Shown here one piece after another: positions 1-8,539 of a DNA stretch of 64,000 nucleotides. The stretch is taken from contig JANQQF010000181.1 in the NCBI GenBank assembly GCA_028285035.1, forward strand, positions 186,001 to 250,000. Reading direction: 5' to 3'. Made by a program: the position numbers and the translations under genes. A model generated the notes under the pieces. It ran no database searches. It had not been told where the DNA came from and saw only the letters and a program-made list of their open reading frames with translations. Position 1 is the stretch's first letter. The number at the start of each line of letters is the position of its first letter. Source of the stretch: Phycisphaerae bacterium. GTDB taxonomy: Bacteria > Chloroflexota > Anaerolineae > 4572-78 > J111.

Positions 1-714
1 GAAAATGAAAGCGTGTTCACCACGAGCGATAAACAGATAGCCTTCGTCATCGAGCACCAACTCTGGGGTGGGTTGATGGGGGGAAGTGGCGAGGCAATCG
101 GCCTCCAACTGGGCTAAATCAGCCAAGGCTTGGCCGATGGCTGGGTCGGCACTCACAACCAAAATATGATACTCCTGCTCAACTTGCCAAATATGGATGT
201 GTTGACCACGTAACTGATCGAGCAGTGTCTGCCCAGTTTCACTTTGCAATTGACACTCAGTTTGGCTCATCAGCCAATCGAGCATCGTTTCAAGGGGCTG
301 ATCAAGGGGGTTGTTGCAAATCCGGGCCAAAAATGGATCACCATTTAATTGATCAGGGTGTTGTGCGGTCATGTCCTGCAAAAACAATTGTAACTCGTGT
401 TGCAAGACTAGCAGTGGGGTGATTTGCTGCTCCAAGGCCAAATATCGGGCTTCCGCCGTTTGGAGCAATGCTTCACGGCTCAGCTCGTTTTGTTGCCAAT
501 CGGCTAACAAGGTTCGAATATCCCCCAAAGAAAAGCCAAGTCGCTGAGCACGCTGGATAAAGTAGAAGGTCTGCTCCGCCTCAGGATCGTATAAACGATA
601 GCCCGCCTCAGTACGGGTAGCCGGTTGGATCAGACCTTCTTTTTCGTAATATCGTAAAGTTGAAGTCCGCACCCCAACTTTCCTTGCTAATTGCCCAATC
701 GTTTGTAATGTCAT
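1..714 (-). CDS. MerR-family transcriptional regulator, C-terminus cut by window edge
   Basis: The frame is open from an ATG at 714 to the window edge, giving at least 238 residues. The N-terminus ([20 protein letters not shown], then [16 protein letters not shown]) is the classic MerR winged helix-turn-helix with the 'RYYE' and 'R...GYRLY' motifs, followed by the usual coiled-coil dimerisation helix around residues 75-115. The rest (about residues 120-238) is an effector region I do not recognise. It lacks the clustered cysteines of metal-sensing MerR proteins, so a small-molecule ligand is more likely. The SGNH hydrolase gene diverges from it, so the 714-903 gap probably holds shared promoters. 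Family assignment is firm; ligand unknown. Confidence 0.88.
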   Translation of the reverse strand, partial: MTLQTIGQLARKVGVRTSTLRYYEKEGLIQPATRTEAGYRLYDPEAEQTFYFIQRAQRLGFSLGDIRTLLADWQQNELSREALLQTAEARYLALEQQITPLLVLQHELQLFLQDMTAQHPDQLNGDPFLARICNNPLDQPLETMLDWLMSQTECQLQSETGQTLLDQLRGQHIHIWQVEQEYHILVVSADPAIGQALADLAQLEADCLATSPHQPTPELVLDDEGYLFIARGEHAFIF

Positions 715-903
715 ACCAGCATTATAGTTGGGCCAGAGGAAGAGTTCAAAATTGAGACAAAGGGGAAATGGTGACGACCTTTGACATGAGTTTTGCAAAA
801 ACAGTCAAAGTATAGGATATTTATCCCGACTATCAGAGACAAAGCAGTTTGGAACTTTCCACAACATCAATATTTCCAGAGAGATACAAGGAGCTTGAAG
901 AAA

Positions 904-1536
904 ATGACACATCTCGTTTTATTAGGTGACTCGATTTTCGATAACGCAGCCTATGTTGAAGAGGGTCCAGCAGTTATTGACCAAGTGCGCGACTTGTTAC
1001 CAGAGAATTGGCAGGCGACATTGTTAGCTGTCGATGGGGATATGACAATGCACATCCCGCAACAATTGGAACGCCTTCCGGCTGATGCAAGCCACCTCTT
1101 CGTCAGTGTGGGTGGAAACAATGCCCTCCACCATAGCGAGATTATTGGCCGAAGCGCTAACTCTGTTGCCGAAGTATTTACAAATTTAGCTCAAATTAGT
1201 GACGAATTTGAACAACAGTATCAAGATATGTTAAAACCGATCCTTGCTCAGAAATTACCCACTACCCTCTGTACAATCTACAATCCTTCTTACGAAGACC
1301 CCACAATGCAACGGTTACTTATGGTGGGGTTAACCATTTTTAACAATGTCATCATTCAATGCGCCGTTGAACATCGGCTCCCCCTCATTGACTTGCGTAT
1401 AGTGTGCAATCAGCCAGACGACTACGCCAATCCCATTGAACCCTCAAGTGCTGGTGGGGCTAAAATTGCCAAGGCTGTTGTCGAGGTTGCAAAACAGCAC
1501 AGTTTTGAACAACCTATCACCACAATCTATCGATAA
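904..1536 (+). CDS. SGNH/GDSL-type hydrolase
   Basis: A 210-residue protein starting at an ATG preceded by AAGGAGCTTGAAG; an upstream in-frame start at 793 lacks such a site. Block I is near the N-terminus (LLGDSIFDN, nucleophile Ser in GDS), block III is VSVGGNNAL with the Gly-Asn pair of the oxyanion hole. Blocks I and III place it in the SGNH hydrolase superfamily of esterases and lipases; the C-terminal Asp-x-x-His block is not obvious. There is no signal peptide, so it is predicted cytoplasmic. It is divergent from the MerR gene, which may control it. Substrate cannot be read from sequence. Confidence 0.82.
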   Translation: MTHLVLLGDSIFDNAAYVEEGPAVIDQVRDLLPENWQATLLAVDGDMTMHIPQQLERLPADASHLFVSVGGNNALHHSEIIGRSANSVAEVFTNLAQISDEFEQQYQDMLKPILAQKLPTTLCTIYNPSYEDPTMQRLLMVGLTIFNNVIIQCAVEHRLPLIDLRIVCNQPDDYANPIEPSSAGGAKIAKAVVEVAKQHSFEQPITTIYR

Positions 1537-1562
1537 AATCAGCGCTTACTGGATGTAAAGTC

Positions 1563-2186
1563 TTACTTTGCGGGCGGGGTTGGCGGGCGCTCTAGATCAA
1601 AGGTATCAGTAACTCGGGCATAGCTTGACCCAGCCAAACGACCAATCGGCTTTAAGGCATCCAACACAACATAACCATCCTGATAGACATCATCATGTAG
1701 GTAAACACCCTGGACCTCGCCAAAAATTGCGTAGCCACCACCGGGCTGGTCACTGATGGTGATCAGCCGTTGTAATTTACACTCGTAAGCAATCGGGGCT
1801 TCAGCAATCCGAGGCACTTTTACAAACTCACTCGCAGCAGGGGTAATACCAGCGTACTCAAATTCCGACTCGCCGTGCGGTAAAACCACTGCCGTTAAGT
1901 TCATAGCCTCAGCGGTGTCTTCATTGGTCAAATTTATGACAAACTCTTCTGTCTCCTGGATGTTACGAACGGTATCCTTTTTACCTTCTTTTGCCCCTGA
2001 ATAGCCTGCAAAGAAAACCAAGGTCATCGGGTTGGTACAGGCCGCATTAAAGTAGGAGAATGGCGCGGCGTTGAGGTTGCCAGCCTTATCCATCGTACTA
2101 ACCCAGGCAATGGGTCGAGGCAAAATCGCCCCAATCATCGTTTTGTATCGTTCTTTTATCGAAAGATCAGCAACATTTAGAATCAT
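1563..2186 (-). CDS. Flavin reductase-like FMN-binding split-barrel protein
   Basis: 207 residues from an ATG at 2186. The frame is open further upstream, but that part overlaps a terminator hairpin and is not credible coding. The sequence has the flavin-reductase-like split-barrel signature near the N-terminus (RPIAWVSTMD, then NAAPFSYFNAACTNP), a phosphate-contacting loop and a C-terminal region ending in a P-rich tail. Such proteins bind FMN and supply reduced flavin to monooxygenases or act as flavoprotein oxidoreductases. An HpaB-type oxygenase that would need reduced flavin lies 3.4 kb away (5570-7063), so a functional pairing is possible but they are not in one operon. Family assignment firm. 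Confidence 0.85.
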   Translation of the reverse strand: MILNVADLSIKERYKTMIGAILPRPIAWVSTMDKAGNLNAAPFSYFNAACTNPMTLVFFAGYSGAKEGKKDTVRNIQETEEFVINLTNEDTAEAMNLTAVVLPHGESEFEYAGITPAASEFVKVPRIAEAPIAYECKLQRLITISDQPGGGYAIFGEVQGVYLHDDVYQDGYVVLDALKPIGRLAGSSYARVTDTFDLERPPTPPAK

Positions 2187-2264
2187 TTTTACATTTGCTC
2201 CCGTGAAAATAATTTTGCCTACGTAGCCGAGATTGGAAATCTCAGCTACACAATTCATAAATAA

Positions 2265-2300
2265 AAAAGGAGCAGAGCCAACTTGCACTCTGCTCCTTTT
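2265..2300 (-). terminator. Rho-independent terminator after the OsmC gene
   Basis: A near-perfect inverted repeat (AAAAGGAGCAGAG / CTCTGCTCCTTTT) with a 10-nt loop and A/T runs on both sides. It lies just past the stop of the minus-strand OsmC gene and before the flavin reductase start, so it ends OsmC transcription and insulates the next gene. Confidence 0.8.
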
Positions 2301-2320
2301 CAATTGGTAAACACCAAAAC

Positions 2321-2797
2321 TTATTCAGTTTCCTCGACATTTAATGTTGTCGAAATCTCAATCGAGTCCTTTATCGAACGAGCGACTGGGCAAAAATCGG
2401 CGTGGAAGCCGTGTACCCGCTCAATAGTTTCGCGATGTTCAGCCGCCGCTTTTAAGGTATAGATGACGTGAATTCGCTTGATAACCAAAACCTTGCCATC
2501 TTTCTCAATTTCGCCCGTGGCTTCCGACGTCAAAACCCCTTCTCCAGCGGCTATTCCGCGCGCTTCCAGCGCGCCCCCGAAGGTTCCGGTCAGTCAGCCA
2601 GCCGTTGCGGCGACGACATAATCGAGGGTTGTAGCGTGGGGGTCGTGGACATTTGGGTCAACTTTGTAATGTTCGGCCACTTCAGAATGAACGCCAAAGA
2701 AAACGGGGTCATCTTCTTGGGGAAGATAAGCTCGGCGCAGGGGGCCTTTTACCCGCTCGATGCGGACATTGGAATTGTAAACAACGTCATTACTCAT
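2321..2797 (-). CDS. OsmC/Ohr-family peroxiredoxin, predicted selenoprotein (in-frame UGA at codon 68)
   Basis: Read from the ATG at 2797 (AAGGAG seven bases upstream) the frame meets one TGA at 2594-2596 and then continues unbroken to 2321, 158 residues in all. The upstream part ends LDYVVAATAG and the downstream part begins LTGTFGGALEARG, so the UGA occupies the family's peroxidatic cysteine (AAxxGC motif). The second redox cysteine is present at residue 136 (HADFCPVARS), a spacing of 68 that fits OsmC. These enzymes reduce organic hydroperoxides. A GC-rich hairpin sits 25 nt after the UGA (separate entry). I read this as Sec68 with Cys136 as resolving residue. The alternative is a nonsense mutation, but the rest of the frame is fully intact. 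Conventional gene callers would miss or split this gene. Confidence 0.85.
2538..2583 (-). promoter_or_regulatory. Candidate bacterial SECIS element of the OsmC gene
   Basis: On the minus strand, a hairpin GCGCGC-UGGAA-GCGCGC (2574-2558) sits inside an outer CCUUC/GAAGG pairing. The five-base apical loop begins UG, giving the G expected early in a bacterial SECIS loop. The loop begins 25 nt after the UGA, inside the 16-37 nt window reported for bacterial SECIS elements. It lies within the coding region, as bacterial elements do. Not folded computationally. Confidence 0.7.
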
Positions 2798-2838
2798 CAA
2801 GTGCTCCTTTTAAACTGTATCTTAATTGTGGTAATATT

Positions 2839-2924
2839 TACTGACCCGGACATAAAAAACTAAACAAAAATTCTTGTCCCAAGAACCGTCTTGAAAAGTT
2901 TAGAAAGTTATGGCTGGGTCAGTA
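2839..2924. mobile_element. 86-bp MITE-like element, copy A
   Basis: Bounded by the inverted repeat TACTGACCC...GGGTCAGTA and containing the paired segments AACTAAAC and AAGTTTAGAAAGTT. The same 86-bp length and sequence recur at 5426-5511 and, inverted, at 42565-42650. It has no coding capacity. It lies 41 bp upstream of the OsmC start and may contribute to its promoter. Confidence 0.78.
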
Positions 2925-2975
2925 GTATAGTTTAAGCCTAATATAGGTACAAATTACACGCCCATAATGACCGGC

Positions 2976-4241
2976 TCAGCTACGATTTCGGGCCCGATTT
3001 TCCATCATCTGATGAAATAATTTGGTCAAATATATCATGGTTTTTTCAGTCCAAGTTGGCTTTTTAGGTAGTTGGTCCACTGGATTTTCGTAGGGGAATG
3101 GGTCTTCATTCAAAATCTTGGCATATACGTATCGAATAATTTCACGACAAGAGGCAATAATCGGGGCAGCCAGCAGAATGCCCAAAATACCACCAATTGT
3201 CGCGCCCACAACAATTCCAATTAAAACAATGAGCTTGGGTAGCTCAACCGCATCGCCCATGATACGAGGCACGAGAAAAATATACTCGACCTGCTGGATC
3301 GCGATATAACAGCCCAAGACAATTAGGGCAAATACAAAATTACTGACAGGGAGATAGGTCGACCCCAGAATCAAGGCAATGATAAAAGCAGGGATCACCG
3401 CTAAAAACGGCCCAACATTTGGGACAAGTTCCAAAATTCCCGCAATGATAGCCAAGGTCAAGGTATTTGGCAGCCCAATCGCATTCCCCACCACCCAAGT
3501 TACTGTGCCGATAATAAACATCAACTGAAACTGCCCTTGGACGTAAGCATTCCAGGTTTTTTTCAGCCGTTGGGTAAGAATAATGAACTCTGGCCGATGG
3601 GGTTCGGGCACTAACTGAAGCATCGCCCGCCACAGACGACTGGCTTCAAGACTCATATAAATGGAAAAGAACAGAATGAGAATAATGACCAAGCTGCCCG
3701 TCAAAATGGCCCCGGCTACATCTGAGGCAAAGGCCAAGGTTGGTGGGGCTGCGGAGCTAATCCAATTGATCAACGTCTGAATTGAGGGTAGCTGAAGCGG
3801 GGCAGCCTCCGTGGTTTGCAAGCTGGCCAAGAGCGGCGTAGTAATTGGGGAGAGATCAATCGAGCGTCCCAAAATCTCTGTTTCAGAGCTACCTAAATCC
3901 TGTAGAAATTCTGTCAGGCGAACAACACCAGTATTAAACAACACTTGGTACTGGATTGTAGCCAATTCATTGATACCATCAGCAAAAACTGGGACAAAGA
4001 GTAGTGGAATGAGCAACAAAATAGCAACCAGGAGCAAGTAAGATAACAACACTGATAAAATTCGAGGCAGCCTTATTTGTTTGTGAAAAAAATTAATGAC
4101 AGGTCTTAAGAGAAAGGCAATCAAAGCCGCAATAATGAGGAGAGGTAAAATCGAACGACTAATATAAAGCAAAAAGAGGCCGAATAATGCCAGCCCCACA
4201 CCTGTGATATATTTTGTTGTCGTAGACCATTCGGTATTCAT
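2976..4241 (-). CDS. AI-2E family membrane transporter (PerM/TqsA-like)
   Basis: 421 residues with about eight hydrophobic segments, two at the N-terminus (about 11-65) and a cluster from about 160 to 360. The C-terminal signature GILELVPNVGPFLAVIPA and the later GxxxGIL...AAPIIA match the AI-2E exporter family (autoinducer-2 export, or Na+/H+ antiport in some members). The C-terminus is a charged cytoplasmic tail with KPTWTEK. The gene begins 11 bp after the AraC regulator's stop, so the two are probably co-transcribed. Substrate cannot be decided from sequence; no LuxS is present in the window. Confidence 0.88.
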   Translation of the reverse strand: MNTEWSTTTKYITGVGLALFGLFLLYISRSILPLLIIAALIAFLLRPVINFFHKQIRLPRILSVLLSYLLLVAILLLIPLLFVPVFADGINELATIQYQVLFNTGVVRLTEFLQDLGSSETEILGRSIDLSPITTPLLASLQTTEAAPLQLPSIQTLINWISSAAPPTLAFASDVAGAILTGSLVIILILFFSIYMSLEASRLWRAMLQLVPEPHRPEFIILTQRLKKTWNAYVQGQFQLMFIIGTVTWVVGNAIGLPNTLTLAIIAGILELVPNVGPFLAVIPAFIIALILGSTYLPVSNFVFALIVLGCYIAIQQVEYIFLVPRIMGDAVELPKLIVLIGIVVGATIGGILGILLAAPIIASCREIIRYVYAKILNEDPFPYENPVDQLPKKPTWTEKTMIYLTKLFHQMMENRARNRS

Positions 4242-4252
4242 TAAGACTCGAC

Positions 4253-5209
4253 TCAGAGAGAATTTTGCATCTGATTACGATAAGTCCGGGCCGATAAGCC
4301 GTACCTTTCCTTGAAAAGACGGCTAAAGTGAGCGCTACTACGAAACCCCCAAGCATGAGCAATGTCTGTAATGCTTCGATGCCCTAAATGAGGGGCACTC
4401 AAATCGGCCTTGCATCGCTCTAACCGTTTTTCCCAAAGGTAACGGGTGATAGACAGTTCCTCTTGTTCAAAGAGATGATGCAGGTAACGTTTTGAGATAT
4501 GCAAGGCCTGCGCAATCATCCCAACAGAAAGTTGGTTGTCATGCAGATGCTCATCGATATAGTGTTTAATCTCCAGTAGCGTAACGGCTCGACTATGATT
4601 GACAGCAGCCACTGTCTGCGAGACCTCTCGCAGATTTGACACAAGCAGTTCGATTAAGGTCTGATTGAGCTGCTTACTAGCCTCTAAGCCAAGCTGCCCC
4701 ATTTCCGACCAAGTTGTATGTACAAAATTGGCGGTAACTTTTCCCAAACCCTGTGTACTTGACAAAGGTTGCGCCAACGTATTTTCTATATCAGGTAGTC
4801 TTGCTTCAAGTTGTGCCTTTGGCACCAAAATGAGCCGTTGCTTGTAATCACCATTAAAGGTAAGCCGATACGGACGGGTATTATCATATACAACCCAGTC
4901 ACCCGGCTGAAGTTGTACCTCTCGCCCATTTTGGATGAGCCACCCCTCGCCGGCCAAATGAAAATTAATCTTGAAGTATTCTGATGTCTCTTGTGAGATA
5001 AGCTGGTCAGTCCGAATCACGCTCAACTTATTTGAAGCCACCTCAACAAAGTCAAGATCAGCCAATTGATTAGCATAAATTTTCCCAGTGAACGATGAAA
5101 CCCCTAATGATTTGGTATCTAGCCGCCCTAAAGCTTGGGAAATCAGATGGTTCCAATAGCTAAATCGTTCCTTTTCTGGGACAGTTTGGGTTGACAAGAG
5201 TAGGTTCAT
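4253..5209 (-). CDS. AraC-family transcriptional regulator (FeaR/NahR-like sensor domain)
   Basis: 318 residues. Residues about 10-190 form an AraC-binding-domain-2 type sensor, including the cupin-like stretch GEGWLIQNGREVQLQPGDWV. Residues about 215-315 hold two helix-turn-helix motifs (LSVGMIAQALHISKRYLHHLF and ITDIAHAWGFRSSAHFSRLF). Regulators with this sensor often respond to aromatic acids or amines. It diverges from the HpaB-type aromatic hydroxylase gene and sits directly upstream of an exporter, so it is a good candidate regulator of both. The binding sites would be in 5210-5569, where a MITE copy also lies. Confidence 0.88.
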   Translation of the reverse strand: MNLLLSTQTVPEKERFSYWNHLISQALGRLDTKSLGVSSFTGKIYANQLADLDFVEVASNKLSVIRTDQLISQETSEYFKINFHLAGEGWLIQNGREVQLQPGDWVVYDNTRPYRLTFNGDYKQRLILVPKAQLEARLPDIENTLAQPLSSTQGLGKVTANFVHTTWSEMGQLGLEASKQLNQTLIELLVSNLREVSQTVAAVNHSRAVTLLEIKHYIDEHLHDNQLSVGMIAQALHISKRYLHHLFEQEELSITRYLWEKRLERCKADLSAPHLGHRSITDIAHAWGFRSSAHFSRLFKERYGLSARTYRNQMQNSL

Positions 5210-5425
5210 AACACGAGTGGGCTCATAGTACGAGTAGGCTCATAAAAACGCCTTGGTCAATCTATAGACATTACAGGAATGTAACAATGCATTCTCAGAC
5301 AACTTTTATTGCACGCTGAGACATGTTTATTTGGCGCAAAATCATTATAATGGAGCAAATCAGGCTACATATTTCAAACATCATAGGTTGGAACTCGCCC
5401 CAACCCCATGATATGAAATGTAACC

Positions 5426-5511
5426 TACTGGCCCGGACATAGAAAACTAAACAAGATTTTTTGTTTCATGAACCATCTTGAAAAGTTTAGAAAGTTACGT
5501 CTGGGTCAGTA
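5426..5511. mobile_element. 86-bp MITE-like element, copy B
   Basis: Same length and about 80-90% identity by eye to copy A, with ends TACTGGCCC and GGGTCAGTA (one mismatch in the left end). It sits in the 360-bp divergent region between the AraC regulator and the HpaB-type gene, ending 59 bp before the hydroxylase start. The remainder of that gap (5210-5425) is A/T-rich and holds a TATAAT-like hexamer near 5350 but no other recognisable feature. Confidence 0.78.
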
Positions 5512-5569
5512 ACTCTTACTATACCCAAAGCCAATTCGATTGGCAACTTATAATTTTAGGAGGAATCTA

Positions 5570-7063
5570 ATGGGCGCACGACGTGGTGATGAAATTATTA
5601 AACGATTCAAGGAGCAACCCCCAACTCTATATCACCGGGGCAAGAAAGTGGAGGATATTACAACTGAGCCGGGGATCAAAGGTGGAGTCAAGAGCCTAGC
5701 GGCCTTGTACGATCATCAGTGGGAGAACAAAGATATCAGCCTCTACCCCTCACCAACCAGCGGTGATTTGGTCGGGGTCACCCATATGATTCCGGAAACG
5801 AAGGAAGATCTCCGCCAGATCGGCAAGGCGATGCACCTTCGCGCCGAGTTCACCCAAGGCATGATGGGCCGAATGCCCGATTACATCAATCGCTCAATGG
5901 CCGCTTACGCGGGTGCCGCTGATTTCCTGAACAAAAATCGAGATGGTTTTGGCAACAATATGCGAAACTATTACGAAAAAATTCGTGAAGAGGATTTGTC
6001 CCTTACCCACACCTTGATCAATCCCCAAATCAATCGCTCGGTGAGTATGGCCAAGCAGAAAGATCCCTTCCTGGCTGCTCGGGTTAAAGAAGAAACCGAT
6101 GCCGGGATCGTTATTAAGGGGGCGCGGATGCTAGCCACCCTGCCAATTTCTGACGACATCATGGTTTTCCCCTCAACCTTGCTGCGCAGCCCTGAAGAGG
6201 ATGCACCCTACGCCTTTGGTTTTGCCATCCCCAACAACACCCCCGGCCTCAGCTTCCAATGCCGTGAGACCTTTGACTACGACCGTAGCGTTTACGATCA
6301 CCCGCTAGGGGCACGTTATGAGGAGATGGATGCGGTAGTCTTCTTTGATGATGTCTTCGTGCCGTGGGAAAATGTCTTCCTCTATCGCGATGTCCAGTTG
6401 TGCAACGATGCCTACAAAGCCTCTGGGGCGGTCATCCATATGGCCCACCAAGTACTGTGCAAGGCCATCGCTAAAACCGAATTTCTGCTAGGATTGGCCT
6501 CTCTAATGGTCGACTCAATCGGCATTGAAAAATTCCAGCACGTCCAGGACAAAATCTCCCAAATTTGGGTCAATCTGGAAACAATGAAAGCCTTCCGCTT
6601 CGCCGCCGAGGAACAAGCCGCGCCCAACGATTATGGTGTAATGACGCCTGCTTGGAACCCCATTGACGCGGCCCGCAACCTCTACCCGCACCTTTACCCA
6701 AAAATGGCCGACATCATTCGCCAACTCGGGGCCAGCGGTTTGGTGGCGATGCCGACCGCAGCTGATGTGAACGGTCCAATGGCTGAAGAGATCGAGCGAT
6801 ACTACCAGAGTGCCCGGTTGGAAGCCAAAGATCGTATCCCACTCTTCCGCTTGGCTTGGGACACCACAATGTCCGCCTTTGGCTCTCGCCAAACCCACTA
6901 TGAATATTACTTCTTTGGCGACCCTGTCCGTATGTCAATGGCCGCCTTCCGCAACCACGACCACACCGAACATATGGACACCGTACGCGAGTTTCTGAAG
7001 CGCACGATGAAAGAGGCGGATATGGAAACCTTTACCAGCGAAAAGCAAGAAGCTGTCGCCTAA
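5570..7063 (+). CDS. HpaB-family flavin-dependent aromatic monooxygenase (4-hydroxyphenylacetate 3-hydroxylase, oxygenase component)
   Basis: 497 residues from an ATG with AGGAGG seven bases upstream; a TTG start 30 bp earlier is less likely. It follows HpaB along its length: MMGRMPDY early, INPQINRS, EETDAGIVIKGARMLAT in the acyl-CoA-dehydrogenase-like fold, then VFVPWENVFLYRD and FGSRQTHYEYYF near the end. The iron-sulfur cysteines of the related 4-hydroxybutyryl-CoA dehydratase are not seen in the expected pattern, so hydroxylase is preferred. It would use FADH2 and O2 to hydroxylate a phenolic ring. An SDR gene follows 95 bp downstream. The AraC regulator is divergent. Confidence 0.85.
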   Translation: MGARRGDEIIKRFKEQPPTLYHRGKKVEDITTEPGIKGGVKSLAALYDHQWENKDISLYPSPTSGDLVGVTHMIPETKEDLRQIGKAMHLRAEFTQGMMGRMPDYINRSMAAYAGAADFLNKNRDGFGNNMRNYYEKIREEDLSLTHTLINPQINRSVSMAKQKDPFLAARVKEETDAGIVIKGARMLATLPISDDIMVFPSTLLRSPEEDAPYAFGFAIPNNTPGLSFQCRETFDYDRSVYDHPLGARYEEMDAVVFFDDVFVPWENVFLYRDVQLCNDAYKASGAVIHMAHQVLCKAIAKTEFLLGLASLMVDSIGIEKFQHVQDKISQIWVNLETMKAFRFAAEEQAAPNDYGVMTPAWNPIDAARNLYPHLYPKMADIIRQLGASGLVAMPTAADVNGPMAEEIERYYQSARLEAKDRIPLFRLAWDTTMSAFGSRQTHYEYYFFGDPVRMSMAAFRNHDHTEHMDTVREFLKRTMKEADMETFTSEKQEAVA

Positions 7064-7158
7064 TTTTTGTCCCATTCAAAAAGAGCTTGTAAAGTAGGTC
7101 GGGTCGCATATCAAAATCTGATATGCGACCCGCTTTATCATTTCAAAGGAGAGTTCAC

Positions 7159-7941
7159 ATGGATCTTGGAATAGCAGGAAAAAAAGCCCTCATCTGTGCC
7201 TCATCACAAGGCTTAGGTTTAGCCTGCGCCACCTCATTGGCACGAGAAGGGTGCGTGGTCACCATCAATGGCCGCACTCAGGATAAATTGGAAAAAGCAG
7301 CGGCGGGCATCATCGAGGAGACGGGCAACCCCAATATAAGTTGGGTTGTGGGTGATTTAACGACTGAAGAAGGTCGGGCCACCATCGTGGCTGCGTGCCC
7401 GGATGCTGACATTCTGGTCAATAACAACGCGGGTCCGATCCCCGGCACCTTTCAGGATTGGGACCACGACCGCTGGCTGTCCGCCTTGGAAGGCAACCTA
7501 TTGGCCCCCGTCTTTATGATTCACGCCCTGTTGCCCGGAATGCGTGAGCGCAAGTTTGGCCGGATCGTTAACATTACCTCGGCCATGGTGAAGTCCCCCC
7601 GCCCGCACCAAGGGCTGTCCACCGCCGCCCGCTCAGGCTTGACCGCCCTATGCAAGGCCATCTCCAAAGAAACGGTCGCTGACAACGTAACCATCAATAA
7701 CATTTTGCCCGAACGAATCAACACCCCCCGTACTGAGTACCTTGCCCGCCGCCGGGCCGACCAACGCGGTATCAGCTACGAGCAAGCGATGAGTGAAATC
7801 GTCGCCACCATTCCTGCCGGACGCATGGGACGCCCCGACGAATTTGGCGACGCCTGTGCCTTCCTTTGCAGCGTTCAGGCCAGCTACATTTGCGGCCAGA
7901 ATTTACAGTTGGATGGTGGCGCTTATCCAGGTTTGATTTAG
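7159..7941 (+). CDS. Short-chain dehydrogenase/reductase, atypical active site
   Basis: 260 residues from an ATG with AAGGAG eight bases upstream. The Rossmann NAD(P) motif is CASSQGLGLACATSL and the structural motif NNAG is present as NNNAG. The catalytic serine lies in NITSAM, but the usual Tyr-x-x-x-Lys is absent: the aligned stretch reads HQGLSTAARSG, with no Tyr and with Arg instead of Lys. A group of 3-oxoacyl-reductase-like SDRs shares this substitution, so activity is uncertain. The C-terminus is normal (LQLDGGAYPG). It follows the HpaB-type gene on the same strand and may act on its products. A strong terminator follows. Confidence 0.85.
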   Translation: MDLGIAGKKALICASSQGLGLACATSLAREGCVVTINGRTQDKLEKAAAGIIEETGNPNISWVVGDLTTEEGRATIVAACPDADILVNNNAGPIPGTFQDWDHDRWLSALEGNLLAPVFMIHALLPGMRERKFGRIVNITSAMVKSPRPHQGLSTAARSGLTALCKAISKETVADNVTINNILPERINTPRTEYLARRRADQRGISYEQAMSEIVATIPAGRMGRPDEFGDACAFLCSVQASYICGQNLQLDGGAYPGLI

Positions 7942-7956
7942 GAAAGTATGTGTCAA

Positions 7957-7994
7957 TAAAAAGGAGTCCAAAGTGCACTTTGGACTCCTTTTTG
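7957..7994 (+). terminator. Rho-independent terminator, perfect palindrome
   Basis: AAAAAGGAGTCCAAAGTGC followed directly by its complement and ending in a T-run. It is a perfect inverted repeat with almost no loop, 15 bp after the SDR stop. The symmetry means it could act in either direction. Confidence 0.85.
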
Positions 7995-8035
7995 AATATA
8001 ATTTATATCCAATCAGGCTTTTGCACATCAAAGCA

Positions 8036-8120
8036 GTGGATGCCCGACAAAATCATTCGGGCAGGACAGGCTAATTCTTTTTATGTCACTCCCGCGTGCT
8101 TCTGGCGGGAGTCCACTGCC
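8036..8120 (-). repeat. Two-hairpin repeat family, copy 1
   Basis: It contains GTGGATGCCCGACAAAATCA... with the GCCCGA/TCGGGC hairpin, then TGTCACTCCCGC...GCGGGAGTCCA as a second hairpin. Module order is reversed relative to copies at 14358, 26681 and 49626, so it is in the opposite orientation or rearranged. It lies just downstream of the GIY-YIG gene, whose other side carries copy 2. Confidence 0.75.
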
Positions 8121-8141
8121 CACAATAACTGACATTTACAT

Positions 8142-8429
8142 TCACAATAGCTGGCCGTATAAATCATCCCAACTGGGATTATTTTTCTCAATCAGCCGAA
8201 CCTTCCAAGACCGTTCCCATTTTTTTAGCTGCTTCTCCCGCTCAATTGCAGTCTTAACGTCACTAGTTTCTTCATAGTACACCAAAATGTGAATCCCATA
8301 TTTTTTGGTGAAACTAGCTTGGGCGTCGCTTTTGTGTTCATACACACGACGTACGAGATCGTTAGTTATGCCGACATATAATGTGCCATTTCTTTGACTG
8401 GCCATTATATAGACAAAATAGGTTTTCAT
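8142..8429 (-). CDS. Small GIY-YIG domain nuclease-like protein
   Basis: 95 residues, nearly all one GIY-YIG domain: YFVYIMAS and LYVGITNDLVRRVYEHK give the GIY-YIG strands and the catalytic Arg, and a downstream Glu (AIEREKQLKKW) fits the metal-binding Glu. This is the small stand-alone UPF0213/YhbQ-like group. Those proteins cleave or nick DNA in the few cases studied; most are uncharacterised. It is flanked on both sides by copies of the same two-hairpin repeat with about 45 bp of identical sequence, an arrangement discussed in the findings. Confidence 0.9.
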   Translation of the reverse strand: MKTYFVYIMASQRNGTLYVGITNDLVRRVYEHKSDAQASFTKKYGIHILVYYEETSDVKTAIEREKQLKKWERSWKVRLIEKNNPSWDDLYGQLL

Positions 8430-8491
8430 TATGCACCTTTTTGTAGGCGTTTAGTGGGTGTAAATGTCCATCCGACAATTGTACATCAAAG

Positions 8492-8525
8492 CAGTGGATG
8501 CCCGACAAAATCATTCGGGCATGAC
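8492..8525 (-). repeat. Two-hairpin repeat family, half copy 2
   Basis: CAGTGGATGCCCGACAAAAT followed by CATTCGGGCATGAC: one of the two hairpins only. Together with the preceding CATCAAAG it forms a direct repeat of the sequence at 8028-8062, so the pair brackets the GIY-YIG gene. Confidence 0.75.
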
Positions 8526-8539
8526 ATTTCCCGTTAGGC

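Noticed and set aside
5570..7063. 4-hydroxybutyryl-CoA dehydratase instead of HpaB
   Set aside because: The iron-sulfur cysteine and histidine pattern of the dehydratase is not visible, and motifs such as GRMPDY and EETDAGI match HpaB.
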